Source: Capsicum annuum
Lineage: Eukaryota > Streptophyta > Magnoliopsida > Solanales > Solanaceae
DNA: 64,000 bases
Direction of reading: 5' to 3'
Assembly (NCBI RefSeq): GCF_002878395.1
Contig: NC_061114.1
Span: forward strand, 170,080,170-170,144,169
The position numbers and the translations under genes are program-made. The notes under the pieces were generated by a model. The model worked only from the letters and a program-made list of their open reading frames with translations, was not told where the DNA came from and did not search any database. Shown here piece by piece: positions 23,465 to 37,400 of this stretch (its first letter is position 1; each line of letters starts with the position of its first letter).

Positions 23465-26361
23465 TGTCACGACCCAAAAATGAAGGCTATGATGGAACTT
23501 GTCATGGCACAACTTGACAAGTAAGCCTATAACCCAAACTGATATGAAAAGAGAAAAATACAGAAATATCCCAAGTTAAGGATTCTAGAACGAAGCCGCA
23601 CTATATAAGTAATCATAATAATGCAGAAAGAACTTATCAAAAATATCAATTATGCCCAAAATCAAGTGTCAATAGTCAAAGAACTACTAATACAATTCAA
23701 GAGTCAAATACATCAAAAAATAACCACAAAGGAATAATATATGTCTCTGAATACTAATAAAGCCATAACTATTATAGAAATATAGAGGTCAACTTCAGAT
23801 GCATGAATGTCCAACCTCTACCATGGAAGATCCAATAATCGCCCGAGTTAAGCAAGCTGAGGCGCATTCGAGCTAGGACCTGCACTGAAAGCTAAGGAAC
23901 ACTCAACCTATGTACATAGTAGGTATCATAGGCTAACCAAGAAAAGTAGTAAATAAAGCATACAAAAGATACACTAAGGGTACATCAGCTGCAATTAGAA
24001 AATATCCCACAACGGTAGCCCATACCATTTGCAATAAAAGTTCTAATATATCTCACATATATTGTAAAATCACACCAAGATAGAACAAAAGTAGGAATTA
24101 TATCACATATAAGAAGAACAAGGGGGAATATATCTATACAAGATCATCAAATACAATTAAAAGAAGATACGATAAATACATAGATGACAAGCGAATATTG
24201 CAATACAACACAACATAACACAATAAGTAAGTGCAATGTATATGACAAAGATGATGATGATGATGATGATGCACGAGATCGTCGCACAACCTCTGAGATC
24301 TTCGCACAATTCTCATATTCACCTGCGGAGGCAAGCCTCCCAAATCAAGACCCATGGTGGGTAAGTCAACCCATATACAATCCACATATCTCATATCATT
24401 TTTTTGGAGCATTCCTCGAAAATGGTTTTATAAGATATTACAATATCTCCTCCCGGCACATCCCTCGGGGAGGGTTTTAAAAAGGTGTTGCTAGTGTTTC
24501 TAAGGTATTGCCACGGTGGTACCAATGTTTTATGAATGAATATGACATGAGGATGTAATTCTCACAACCAATCACAATGAGTATTTCCACAACCAACTAC
24601 AATGATATATTTCCACAACCTCGTGAGCCAATATTCACTCATTATTTCAGTTTCATCCATGAATTTTCACATGTCTCATATGCCAAATAAAGTATGAATA
24701 TAATCACAATACACCAATGGTACCATATTAAGTATTTTAACAACAAAATACAATTATTCACATGTATTCAAGGCTATTAATATCACATAGGACCCCACAC
24801 AGTCACATATATCACATAACTCAATTTCGACAATTATATCACATATAGGCCCCCACATAGGCACAAAACATAAATAGACCTTTTTCATGATTAGTTTCAA
24901 CCATTAACATGCATTTTGTATAATTATTTACTACCCAGCCCAATCTGAAAGAGTTAAACTATAACCTATCTCAAAGGCCAAAATCAATACGCTACACTTT
25001 GAACCCATGACCTTACTTTTCACAAACAATCTCAAATTCCATTAAAAACACCAAATATGAAATATATGCGTCAAAAAAAACCAACAACACACATTTTGAC
25101 TACTTTTGATTCGAGATCAAAACAGACCCCCCAAAACGGGTTTCCCAAAAAGGAAGGCTAAATTAAAAATTTACTTTAAAAAAATATTCCCCATATTTTT
25201 ATGAACCTACAAATGAAAAATAATTTAAATCGAGTTAAAGAGGTTCAAATCAAAGAAAAATCAATTTTGAGGTTTATCGGATAAAATCTTTGAAATCTGG
25301 GTTAAAATCAAGAATTGAAGTTGTTTTGAAGGTTAGATTGATGAAAAACTAGTAATTATATGATAAAAATATTATTCAAGTAAAAAGAAGTGAAATTGAG
25401 ATTTAAAATCAAGCCCTAAGATTTTTGTGGTTTCAAGAAATTTCTCAAGAAATTACTAAGAAAATGGTGCATTTTTTCTTTAAATCCATATTATAATCAA
25501 GAAATGGATGTTAATCTAGCTTTCCAAGCTCTTAAGAACTTTACTTTTAACCTCCCACATTATTTTAGGATTTAACTCCCAAGAGGCAAGATGAAAAATG
25601 AGCAAAACGGGCCATAAAAGAGGTATTTACAAATTTGGCCAAAAAGGGGCCAAATTATATAACAGATTTTCTGGTATTTGCACCAAATTTTTCCCTTCAA
25701 ATTCACCCCGGAATTTGACGGGGTGCCCAAAAATCGTTCAAAGTCCGATACATGCAAACGAACTATGAAATCACAATAAACTCAACATTCCGAATACGAT
25801 GGTAATATCAGATTTTCAAAAAAAATTATTTTCATAAAGTTGACCCCCAAAACTCGAAATTACAATTTTTCAAATAGAGGGTCGAAATGAGATTTAAAAG
25901 CCATAAAATCATACCAAATATGCTAAAAACCTAAAATTAACATTCTGAATTTCCTGTCATAGTTATATTTTTCATCTGAAGTCATTTCGACCAAATGTGG
26001 GTCCCACACCCATATTTCCAATTTTTCAACTTTCCGACCAATAGGTCGAAATGAGCTCGAGTGTACCGAGACCCGAACCAAAGGTCTACCTAGCATAAAA
26101 TTGATATTCTAGAGCTGTTGGAATAGTTCGTTCGACCATATGTCGCACGAATCAAAAGATATCCACATAAGTCAAAAATAAGGCTCCCGAAGCTATCAAA
26201 AGCCACAATATCACATAAATGATACCAAAATACATCAAAAATCATGTCAATCTCTCCCACACCCTAGAAATACCATAATGAAACTATGGGGAGGAGTAAA
26301 ATAGTCAAATCATATATAATCACAAATTTCACATATTTCATCAAATTTTTAGGTCGTTACA
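23465..26361 (-). repeat. Element C 3' LTR (left copy)
   Basis: On the minus strand it begins TGTAACGACCTAAAAATTTG and ends GGGTCGTGACA. It includes a GAT run at 24250-24270. The minus-strand bases just before it (26362-26380) read TTTTAGTGGTGGATGG, the polypurine tract. The frames 24134-24412 (minus) and 24184-24480 (plus) lie in low-complexity LTR sequence and are not genes. Confidence 0.92.
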
Positions 26362-26394
26362 CCATCCACCACTAAAATTCTAGTTCGTCCTTGA

Positions 26395-29300
26395 ACTAAG
26401 GCAAAGAAATACCTGAATTAATGAAGAGTTGAGGATAAGAACCATGCATATCAGAATCGATCTCCCAAGTAGCTTCATCTATAGGTCGATGTCCCTACTA
26501 AACCTTAACCATAGGGATTACTCTAGAGCGCAACCGACTAACATCCCTAGCCAAAATGGAGATCGGCTTCTCAACAAACGACAACCGCTCATCTAGCTGA
26601 ACTGACTCCCAACGAATAATATGAGAATTATCTGAAATATAGTGACGAAGAATAGAAACATGAAAAACTGAATGAACATCTGAATGGTTAGGGGTAAACC
26701 CAACTCATAAGTCACATCACCAACAGTCCAAAGATTCTCAAATGGACTAATATACTTGGGGCTAAGCTTGCCTTTCTTCCCAAATCTCATCACACCCTTC
26801 ATGGATGAAACTCAATGAAAAAAATAATCACCAACACCAAATCTCAAGGCACCAAGTCTACAATTAGCATAGCACTTCTGCCTACTCTGAGCCACTCCAA
26901 GTGTATCCTGAATGATCCAGACTCTGACCAAAGACTCATGAATCAAGTTCGCACCTAGAGGTCTCATCTCTAAAACATTAAGCTAATCCACTGGGGAGAG
27001 ACAATTCCTACCATATGACACCTCAAAAGGAGCTATATCAATACTGAAATTGTAGCTATTATTATATGCAAACTTTTATAATAACAAATGTTGCTCCTAC
27101 AGGCCATGAAAATCTATCACACACGAGTGGAGTATACTCCAAAACCTGAATAGTCCACTTTGACTGGCCATCAGTCTAGGGTGAAATGCTATGCTAACAT
27201 CAACAGGAGTACCCAAATCATCTTGTAAAAGTCTTTCAAAAGTGAGATGCAAATATAGAACCTCAATCTAAAATAATAAAAATCGACGCACTATACAGAT
27301 GCATAATCTAACAAATAAAGATAGAGGCTAATCTCACAGTGAATGAGACCCAAATTAGAATAAAATAACCTGACTTGGTCAATCGATCCACGATGAACCA
27401 AGCACTGTCAGAACCATGAGATGTATGAGGCAACCCAGTAACAAAGTCCATGATGATCCGTTCCCACTATCACTCAAGAGTGGGTAAACTCTGAAGCAAC
27501 CCACAGGGTCTTATATTCTTGGCCATCACCTATTGACAACATAGGCATCGGGTCACAAAATATGTTATATCTTGCCTCATACCACCCCACCAATAATGTT
27601 ACCTTAAATCATGATACAGCTTAGTCATACCTAGATGGATAAAATATGTGGAACAATGGGCCACCTCCAAGATCAACCTAATCCAATCACCCAATCTCGA
27701 CATACAAACTTAGCCTCCAATCCACAAAACTCTATCTGAATCAAGTGAGGCTTCCTTTGCCTCACCACTCAACACTTTATCTTAAATCAACCTCAATCTA
27801 ACATCATCAAATTTATAAACTCGAATTTAGTCCATCAACAAAGATCTATCCTCCACAAATGCCAAAACATGCCCAGATGTTAAAATATTAAGCCTAACCA
27901 TCTGGTTAGCTAAATATTAAACCTCTAAGGCAAAGTCCTCTCCTGGGTCAAAAGATGCACCAAGCTACCCATGATAGTCGATTTTAGGCTCAAGGTATCC
28001 ATAACCACATTAGCCTTGCCCGAATGGTAGAGAATAGTCAAATCATAATCCTTAAGCAACTCAACCCAAATACATTACCGCATATTAAGATCTCATTGGC
28101 TAAAGAAGTACTGAAAGCTATGATGATCTGAGAAGATATCACCATAGACTCCACAACTTCAAGGCAAACTCAACTGCGCATGGCTCCAAATTATGCGTAG
28201 GATGATTCCTCTCATGAGGCTTCAACTGATGAGATGTATACACAATCGCCTTATCCTTCTATATCAACACAACACCTAATCCTAAATCAAAAGCATAACA
28301 AAACACGATAAAGCCTATTTCCTCCTTAAGCAAAGCCAATATAGGAGTTGAAGTCAACAGGTCCTTGAGATTTTGGAAGGTCGCCTCATAAACATTGGAC
28401 CATTGAAAAGAAATATTTTTTTCGATCAACTTGGTCAATAGAGCTGTAATAGAAGAGAAACCCTGAACAAAAATCTAATAATAGCCTACTAAGCTAGAAA
28501 AAGTTTGAATCTAGGTTTGCAAAGTAGGTCTAGCCCAATCACAAACTACTGGAACTATGGCTGGATCAACATAATACCTTTCTTAGTCACCATATGATCC
28601 TAGAAAGAAAGAAACTCTAATAAAAACTCGCACTTAGGGAACTTCATATAAAACTTCCCGTTACTCAATCTCTGAAGAATAATTTGCAAATGCTCCTCAT
28701 AAACCAAGATATCATCTATAAATACAAAAATAATGGAGTTGAGATATGGTTAAAACACTCTATTCATCAACTCCATGAATGCGGTAGGGGTATTGGTAAA
28801 TTTGAAGGACATGACCAAGAACTCATAATGACCATATCGAGTCCGAAAAGGTGTCTTTGGAATGTCCAAAGCTTTAATCCTTAAATAGTGATAACTAGAT
28901 TGCAAATCAATCTTCAAAAACACCACAACACCCTGAAGATGATCAAATAAATCATCGATACGAGGAACAAGATAAATATTCTTTACCATAACTTTATTCA
29001 ACTATCGATAATCAATGCACATCCATATATATCCATCCCCTTTTCTTCACAAACAAACTAAGGGAACCCCTAGGTGAAGCACTAGGTTAGATAAATCCCT
29101 TACCCAGCAACTCCTGCAAGTGATCCTTCAGTTACTTCAACTCTGCTGGGGCCATCTTATAAGGAGGAATGAAAATGAGCTTGGTTCCTGACTCAACATT
29201 AATAATAAAATCAATATCTCAATCCAAAGGCATTCTAGGCAAGTTCATAGGGAACACATCTATAAACTCACGGAAAATACAAATAGAATCTAAGGAAGGA

Positions 29301-29810
29301 AGTGAAACAACACTAGTTCCATGAATATGGGCTAAGTAAGATAACCATCCCTTCTCAATCATTTTACAAGCTTGAACATAAGATATGACCCTCTTAGGAC
29401 CAAAATAAAGTACACCTTTCCAAGCTATCCATGGCACACTTGGTGAAGCTAAAGTCAAAGTCTTAGCAAAATAATCTAAGACTACATGATAAGGAGCTAA
29501 CTAATCCATGCCTAAAATAACATCGAAATTGGCCATATTTAATACAAGAAAATCTAACAAGGTCTCATGCCTGAAAAAAGTCACAACATAAGATCGATGC
29601 ACTCGATCCACCACTAAAAAATCACTTACTAGGGTAGATATACAAATAGGAATGGTAACAGGCTCACTGACAAAAATTAAAACCCAAAGAAAAATACGTA
29701 GACATATAGAAAAAAGTCGATCCCAGATCAAATTATACAAATACAGGTCTAAAACAAATGGGGACAATACCTGTAATCATATATCAGAAGCCTCTACCTC
29801 AGGTTTGGCT
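26395..29810 (-). pseudogene. Element C pol (protease, RT, RNase H, integrase, chromodomain), broken
   Basis: Reading leftward: a protease remnant at 29767-29501 ends in LVLNMANFDVILGMD. The pre-RT segment at 29458-29219 contains GKRVIS-like and FREFIDVFPMNLPRMPLD. RT is open at 29001-28750 with [28 protein letters not shown] and MELMNRVF, followed by the catalytic [14 protein letters not shown] at about 28727-28690. RNase H and integrase follow with many stops. The integrase end at 26802-26593 reads MRFGKKGKLSPKYISPFE, and the chromodomain-like end near 26640-26420 contains LSFVEKPISILARDVSRLRS and ATWEIDSDM. It cannot be translated through. Confidence 0.87.
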
Positions 29811-29839
29811 GGTATAACATTACACTGACTATGACCACC

Positions 29840-30760
29840 TATAAATTAAGTGGCCCCACTGCCACCCCCTCAACCTCTACTACTTCTGCCCATCACACTT
29901 TTGGTAGTACTCCTACCCTTCATAGCTAAAATAGGAGTATCTCTAAGCACACAACAGGGACAATCCTTGGTCACATGGTCAATCTCATCAGGCACATAAA
30001 AAATTCTACGAACAGTCTCAATAGAAGAAGGCACAACTAGGCCCGAACAACCACCCTGAATTGTTGAACTTGGAGGTCCAACACCTGAACTTTGTAAGGC
30101 TACCTATACTAGGCTACACTATCCATGAGAATAACTAAAATCTCTACCATGGGGAGACTGACCTCTAAACTCACAAAAAGGACGTACCTTCTTGGTACCA
30201 CCCTAAGATACTTAAAGAATACCCTCTATCATCTTAGTATGATCCATAATACTCTATAAGAAAGCCCTAAGGACATCTAAGATATAATGAACTAAAGGGA
30301 GATGGTAAAACCTTTCACAAACTTCTAAATCTTCTCAGATTTAATGGAAATACTATTATAGGAATATCTTGATAGGCTAGGGAAACATGCCTCATACTCA
30401 ACAACTTTCATGAAAATTTTCTCCAAATGGTCTGACTGATCCTGCATCCAATACCTCAAACTGTAAGTCACGAATTCCTCCAGAAAGGCATCAGTAAACT
30501 GATCCCATGACAACTCAGGAGCATCAACAATCCTACAACCGACAAAAAATCTCCACCAATCTTTTGTAGAATCTCTTAATTGATACTAGTATAACCCACA
30601 CCATTTGCATAGAAAGAGTAAAATTTAACTCAGAATGTAAGGTATGGAAGAACTTCTCATGATAAAGAATAAAATGAGGAAAGTTTCCTAAAGTCTTCCT
30701 ATAGCCTCTTTAAGATATATAGGGACTTCTACGTACCTGATCCATAAGACTTTATTAGAC
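29840..30760 (-). pseudogene. Element C gag, broken
   Basis: The best part is open at 30513-30325: SWDQFTDAFLEEFVTYSLR, then VEYEACFPSLSRYSYNSIS, a capsid segment common in plant chromoviruses. Farther left, a nucleocapsid finger near 30000-29950 reads FYVPDEIDHVTKDCP. The first Cys of the CCHC motif is lost while the His and last Cys remain. Stops and frameshifts occur throughout and I cannot place the start codon. Confidence 0.78.
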
Positions 30761-30786
30761 ATCCCATTCTTACACCATTGAGACTA

Positions 30787-30812
30787 ATGAAACTTTCCTA
30801 CTCTAATAGCAA
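30787..30812 (-). promoter_or_regulatory. Element C primer binding site
   Basis: On the minus strand TTGCTATTAGAGTAGG follows the right LTR almost directly. It is a mutated match to TGGTATCAGAGCAGG, the complement of the initiator methionine tRNA 3' end used by this class. Confidence 0.7.
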
Positions 30813-30814
30813 TT

Positions 30815-33425
30815 TGTCACGATCCAAAAATAAAGGTTATGATGACATTTGTCATGGCGGACTTGACAAGTAAGCCTATCACCCAAACTGATATGAAAAG
30901 AGGAAAAGACAGAAATATCCTAAGGTAAGGCTTCTAGAAATGAAGCAGAACTATATAAACAATTATAACAATGTGGAAAGAACTTATCCAAAATGCAATT
31001 ATGCCCAATACTAGGTGTAAATAGTGTAGGAACTAGTAATCAATCAAAGAGTCAAATACATTGAAAAAGTAACCGCAAAGAAATAATATCTATCTATCTT
31101 AAAATACTAATAAAGACATAACTTCTATAGAAAGATAGAGCTGAACTTTAGATGCATGAATGTTCAACTGCTACCTTGAACGCTCCAACAATCGCTCGAG
31201 TCAAGAAAGATGAGGTGCACTCGAGCTAGGACCTGCACCAAAAGGGTGCAGTAGGCATGAGTACGGTCTACTTATACTCAGTAGTTATCATAGCCCGATC
31301 AAGCAAAATAGTAAATAAAGCATACAAAATATACACTAAAGGTATGTCACCTACAAATAGAAAATGTCCTATAGTGGTAGCCCATATTTCTTGTACTAAC
31401 AGTTTTAATATAAATCTCACATATTTTGCAAAATCACACCAAGATATAACAACGGTATGTATTATATCACATATAAGAAGAGCAAGGGGGAACATGCATA
31501 TACAAGATCTTCAAATACAAGTAAAAGAAGATATAATAAATACATAGATTACAAGTCAATATGGAAATACAACTGAACATAACATAATAAAGTAAGTGCA
31601 ATGTATATGATGAAGATAATGATGATGATTATGATGATGCACGGGGTCATCGGACAACCTCTGGGATCATCACATAATTCCCATATACACCTACGGAGGC
31701 AATCCTCCCAATGCAGGACCAACGGAAGGTTTGAAAACCCATATACAATCCATATATCTCATATCTCCTTTTTGGAATATCCCTCAAAAATAGTTTTATA
31801 AGGTGTTACAATATCTTCTCCTTGGCACATCCCTCGGGGAGGGTTTTAAAAAGGTGTTGTCAGTGTTTCTTAGATGTTGCCATGGTGGTACCAATATTTC
31901 ATGAATGAGTATGACATGAGGATATAATGCTCACTACTAATCACAATGAGTATTTTCACAACCAACGATAATGATATATTTCCACAATCATGTGACCAAA
32001 AATATTCACTCATTATTTTAGTTTCATCCATGAATTTCCACATGTCTCATATGTCAAATACAGTATGAATATAATCACAATACACCAATGGTACCATATT
32101 AAGAATATAAACAATAGGATACAATTATTCACATGTATTCAAGGCTATTAATATGACATAGGACCCTAAACGGTCACACATATCACATAATAACTCAATT
32201 TCAACAATTACATCACATAAAGGCCCCCACACGGGTACAACACATAATAGAAATTTTTTATGATTAGGTCTCACCCTTAAAATGCATTTTTTATCATCAT
32301 TTACTACCTAACCCAATTTGAAAGAGTTAAGCCATAACCTACCTCAAAGGCCGAAACTGGTCCGCTACACTTCAAACTCATGACCTTACTTTTCACGAAC
32401 AATCTTAAACTCCATGAAAAACATCAAATCTAAAATATACACATCAAAAATAAACCAACGACACCCATTTTGACTACTTTTAGTTCGAAATATAAAAGGA
32501 CCCCCAAAATGAGTTTCCAAAAAAGAAGGGCAAAATCAGAACTTTACTTCAAAGATATGTTCTGCATATTTTTAGGAACCTACATCTAAAAATTCAAGTT
32601 AAATCAAGTAAAAAATGAGGTTCAAATCAAAGAAAAATCATTTTTGATCTTCACCAGGTAAAATCTTTGAAAACCATGTTAAAATCAAGAATCAACGTTG
32701 TTTTGAAGGTTGAATTGATGAAAAAGTAGTAATTATATGATAAAAAAAATTATTTAAGTGAAAATTAGTGAATTTAAGGTTTAAAATCAAGCCTTATGAT
32801 TTTTGGGGTTTTGAGAAATTTATCAAAAAATTCTAAGAAAATGGAGAATTCTTACTTTAAATCCGTAATAAAACCAAGAAATAGAAGTTAATCTAGCTTC
32901 CCAAGCTACCTCAAACTTTACTTTTAATCTCTTACACTGTTTTAAGGTTTAACTACCAAGATGCAAATGAAAAATGAGCAAAATGGATAAAAAAAAAGGT
33001 ATTTATATTGCAGATTTTCTAGTATTTGCACCAGATATTTTTCCTTTAAATTCAACCCCGAATTTCGACGGGGAGCTCAAGATTCGTTCGGACTCTGATA
33101 CATGCAAACGAACTATGAAACCATACTAATTTTGACAATTCGGATGCGATGAAAATATCAATTTTTTTTAGAAACATCATTTTCCGAAAGTTGACCCCTA
33201 AAACTCGAAATGCCAAATTTTCCAAACCAAGGGTCGAAATGAGATTTAAAAGCCGTAAAATCATATCAAACATGTTAACACCCTAAAATCGACATTTTAG
33301 ATCTACTTGCAAAGTCTAATTTTCTATCTTAGGTTGTTGCAACCAAATATGGGTCCCACACCCATATTTTCAATTTTTCAACTTTCCAATCAAAAGCTCG
33401 AAATGAGCTCGAGTGCACCGGGACC
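30815..33425 (-). repeat. Element C 5' LTR, first piece (right copy, interrupted by D)
   Basis: It aligns with 23465-26074 of the left copy throughout, including the GAT-rich region at 31611-31640 and the CCCTCGGGGAGGGTTTTAAA segment near 31830-31850. It stops at GGACC (33421-33425), the target copy of element D. Short open frames here are accidental. Confidence 0.92.
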
Positions 33426-36012
33426 GATAATACCTCATACTTTTTCCAAGGTAATTTCATCTCAAAAATGTCTAGTATTAGCTTCTAAATTGAATGATGA
33501 TTATTCCATTAGGAATTTTTAAGATTTTCATATTTTGTCATATGGGAAATTTGATAAGCTTTCCATCGATATAAGATTCGCCCAAATTTGATAACTGGGT
33601 CAAAAGTTACGACCATTTCAAGTTCCCATCATAAAACAATGCCATATTAGTCAGTAGCGCGCCGTGCCACAAGAGGAAATGGTATTTGGAAAATTTCAGT
33701 AGGAGTCCATGATTATGGCATGTCGCACCAGGGCCTAAATTACGAATTATCCTTTTTCCAGTGTCTCAGAACGATTTCCCCTGCATTACGCAAAAGTTCC
33801 AGGTCACAAAGGAAGTGACAACGTGATGGGTCTGTGTCGCGCCATCCCTGAATTTCCCAATTGTCAAAATCCAGTGACACGGTACGACAGCGCCGCGTTG
33901 CGCTAAAGGTCCAGTTTGGAACATTTTTACAATTTTAAAAGATGCATTCAAGGGTTAAAAGGGTCAATTTTCCACCCCTATTTAAACCCAATAACATGTA
34001 ATTTAGCCATTCTTCACCCAAATTATACTAGTTTCTCTCAACTTTTTCTTAAGAACAAGCTAGGGTTTCTATTAGGGATTTAAATTCAAGAAGGTTTCAC
34101 CGTCTGTCCTCAAGAAATCATGAACCAAGGTATGCATTGTATTAATCATGAAATCCTTTCATCCATGAAGCCCAAGAATCCCTTTTCTAAATTCAAGTTT
34201 ATGGATTTTCTTATGAATTTCATGATTGGGCTGCTCTTGTTCATGTGGATAATGAGAAATTGAATTCTACTCCATGTTGGGTGATAAATTCTATGTGGGT
34301 TAAAGTATTATAGATATAGATTCATCCAAAACTATGACTAAACCCTTGAATGATGAAATTAGAATTAAACCATGATGTTTAATAATTTTACAATGATGTT
34401 TACATGTACCATAGCTATAATATGTTTGATTAAATGCCTAGATGAAGAAAAAGTGCCTAACTAGCATGATACCATGAAATCCCCATATATGTACAAGTTT
34501 TTTCTATCACATGTTTTGATGAAATGCTTCTATAAATGTATTATGGATTATGATGTTAATTATATGTTCAAGTAAGTTATGCTTGGTCATTTTCCTTCCA
34601 TCGAGTCCTAGGGGTACTCGTACCCGAAACATTAGCTATGTGCCTAGAACCATCTCATGTTTTCACGATACTCTCAAGCAAGATATGAATTATTAGACTT
34701 CAGATAGTCTTATGACTAAAGAAATCTCAATGATCTCATGAATTTAGTCAGTTTTTAGATATCAGTAGTATTTCGTCAGTCAACGAAATTCAGTAACTCA
34801 ACCCATTTTCATTTAGTAAATAATGTTCAGATTCTATCCAGATTGGAGTAGGAATTAGCACCGTGTGAACTGAAGGATGGGAACATATTATCATATAAGG
34901 GTGTGATTCTTAGAAGTCATCCTTGCATTCCAGAACTTGTAGCCAATATAGATTGAGACATTAACACTGTCCGATGAGGCTTGATAAGGTTGATAAGAAC
35001 TGTCAGATAAAAGCCTCACCATTCTATATTACGGACACTATCAGATGAAGGTCACCCACAGCTTGTCCTTACCAGTGGCATTGTATTGACACCCTTCAAA
35101 TTGGGGTTATAGATTGGACCCCAACTCTGCCATAATGGCGTATAAGGGCATGTCAGTTAGACAACTACTTCCCACAGTTTCATATTACAGAATCAGGACT
35201 GTCAGACACAGCCAATCAGTCTCTGTAATAGAACCCATATAGGTCTTAAGATTTCAAGACTGTCAGATACAGTCAACTCAGATACATTGCGGAACTCAGC
35301 TAGTTCCATCAGATTCAGGACTATCAGATATAGTGAATCATGTTATTAGTTATATCAATTATCAGTATGTTATGTTATCAGTATTCAGATTCAGTAATCA
35401 TGTTATGATGGTATCAGTGTCAGTTATTATGTCTTATTCATGTATTCTCATGCTCATGATAGTCAGTTTGCTATTGTTATTGTTTATGTATATGAACCCC
35501 ATGCATTCAGCCTACCTCATATGTATACCAGTACATTCAAAGTACTGACGCATTTGTGCTATGGTGTCTTATACCATAGCTTTAGAGACAGGAGCTCTAG
35601 AGCATCAGTAGATTCTAGTCTAAGCTGTCAAAGTTAGCAATGAGTCCTCATCTTTCGAGGATATGATTATCATTTTATTATCTCAGCAATTTGTTCATTA
35701 GTTGGAGTTACTTGGGGATATGTCCCATCAACTCCTTATTCAGATATTCATATTTTAAAGGCTTTCCAAACTATAGTATGTTCAGATAGCTTATTTTAGT
35801 TGTTTTGGGTATTTCATACCCCTCCCAGATGTTACATTTTTATCAGATACTATGTATCAGTTTTGAACCTTATGGCCTTTCAGTTCATGTTTCCTTATTA
35901 TAAAGTATTTCTTGCAGTATACAGGTATCGATATGTGTCATGGTTTAGCTTGTGGTCCTTCGGGGTCATGAGCACCGTATAGCATTTTGGGTATTAGATT
36001 TAGGGCGTTACA
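33426..36012 (+). repeat. Element D 5' LTR
   Basis: It ends in TAGGGCGTTACA. It contains the conserved LTR core at about 33558-33615, a CG-rich block at 33650-33910, a short-repeat stretch at 34880-35345 (CTGTCCGATGAGG, CTGTCAGATACAG types) and CAAAGTACTGACGC near 35537. The open frames at 35333-35637 and 35800-35982 lie inside the LTR and have weaker counterparts in the other LTR, so they are not genes. Confidence 0.93.
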
Positions 36013-36015
36013 AAC

Positions 36016-36029
36016 TTGGTATTAGAGCC
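36016..36029 (+). promoter_or_regulatory. Element D primer binding site
   Basis: TTGGTATTAGAGCC begins three bases after the LTR and differs by one base from the tRNA-iMet-complementary TTGGTATCAGAGCC. Confidence 0.85.
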
Positions 36030-36235
36030 TAAGGTTCAATAGAGTCCTAGAAAGTCTGAAAGCTGTATCTAGTAGAGTTTTGTACATAGGTGTGCCGCGC
36101 GCAACATTTATGTGCAAAAGGCTATAAGATGTTTTAGGAACAGTTTTGCTTTTTTCAGTATTCAAGTCGTGCCAGTGAGTATAATCTCAAGTCAATCTCT
36201 CAGTCTAATCCATTTCTCCCTTTTTTCTACGAAAC

Positions 36236-37400
36236 ATGCCTCCTAAAAGAAGAAACAGAATCCAGTCAGCCCCTCAGCCTGAAGATCCTTTGGGCGATCA
36301 TGTTTCTCATGCGGAGTTCAAGGCCGTATTCACTACTCTTGCTCAGTTAGTTGCCACTAAAAATGAATGGCCAGTAGTTATTCTAGCCGACACAGTGACC
36401 AATTTAGCCACAATTAGGATTCAGGACTTCACTCGAATGAATCCTCCATCCTTTCTCGGGTCTAAGGTAGATGAGGACCCTTAGGAATTCATTGATCAGG
36501 TTCAAAAGGTGACAGAAATCATGGGGGTGACTACTATTGAGAATGCTGAGCTAGCTGCATATCAGTTATAGGATGTGGTTCATACTTGGTTCAAATAGTG
36601 GAAGTCAAAGAGGTCAGATGATGCAGGTCCTATAGAGTGGGAGGAGTTTGTCACTATATTCTTAGAAAAATTCTTTCCCCAAGAGCTTAGAGAGGCTAAG
36701 GTGCTAGAATTCATCAACCTCAGGTAGGGAATCATAACGGTGAAAGATTATTCTCTTAAGTTTACTCAATTAGCCAGATATGCCCTTCTTGTGGTTGCAG
36801 ATAGTAGAGCCAAGATGATTAAGTTCACTTCAAGGGTAAATGATAGCCTGGTAAATAAGTACAGATCTGCCATATTTAATAGTGACATGACTTTATCCAG
36901 GCTTATGACTCATCCCCAGCAGATAGAAGATCAAAATATTAAGCAGAGGGAGAAGCAGAATAAGAAAGCGAAGATAGGTAGATTTAACTTCGCTCAGCCT
37001 AAATGAGAAGGAGGAAACTATTCCTAGTTTTATCCTAAGCCATCAGTTCCATCTTCTTCTTTAGCCAGTGCTCCAACTCCTAAGTTTAGGGATAGTAATA
37101 GAGATAGAGTGCCAAGCTCTAAGTCTTAGGGTAGTTTAAGCAATGCCTAAACTAATCCCATTTGTAAGACTTGTGGTAAGAACCACAAGGGTGCTTGCAG
37201 AGCTAGTAGCAACGTCTATTTTGATTGTGACAAGCCAGTCCACAGAGGTAGAGACTGCCCTCAGTTAGGTTATCAAAGTCATATCCTCTCCTCATCTCTG
37301 TTCGGTCGCTCGAATTAGCAGGGTGCCACCTCTAGTGCTAATAGCGGGCAACGCCTAAATCATATTTATTCTCTTCAAACTCGATAATATCAAGGAAATT
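36236..37400 (+). pseudogene. Element D gag, broken by stops in one frame
   Basis: The start at 36236 (MPPKRRNRIQSAPQPEDPLG) is chosen because A and E start alike. One frame continues through HAEFKAVFTTLAQLVA, DFTRMNPPSFLGSKV, IEWEEFVTIFLEKFF, REAKVLEFINLR, VKDYSLKFTQLARYA and LSRLMTHPQQIEDQN to two zinc fingers: CKTCGKNHKGAC near 37163-37200 and YFDCDKPVHRGRDC near 37218-37260, where the first Cys is Tyr. Nearly all interruptions are TAG or TAA in place of glutamine codons, with few frameshifts. It is dead as it stands. Confidence 0.9.

Noticed and set aside
24134..24480. Overlapping frames on both strands with His and Asp runs
   Set aside because: They arise from the GAT repeat in C's LTR. 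The right LTR copy has the repeat interrupted and does not keep the frames.
35333..35982. Frames in the D 5' LTR that have partners at 43149-43745
   Set aside because: The pairing is due to the two LTRs being copies. The frames are not kept in A, B or E LTRs and carry no known domain.
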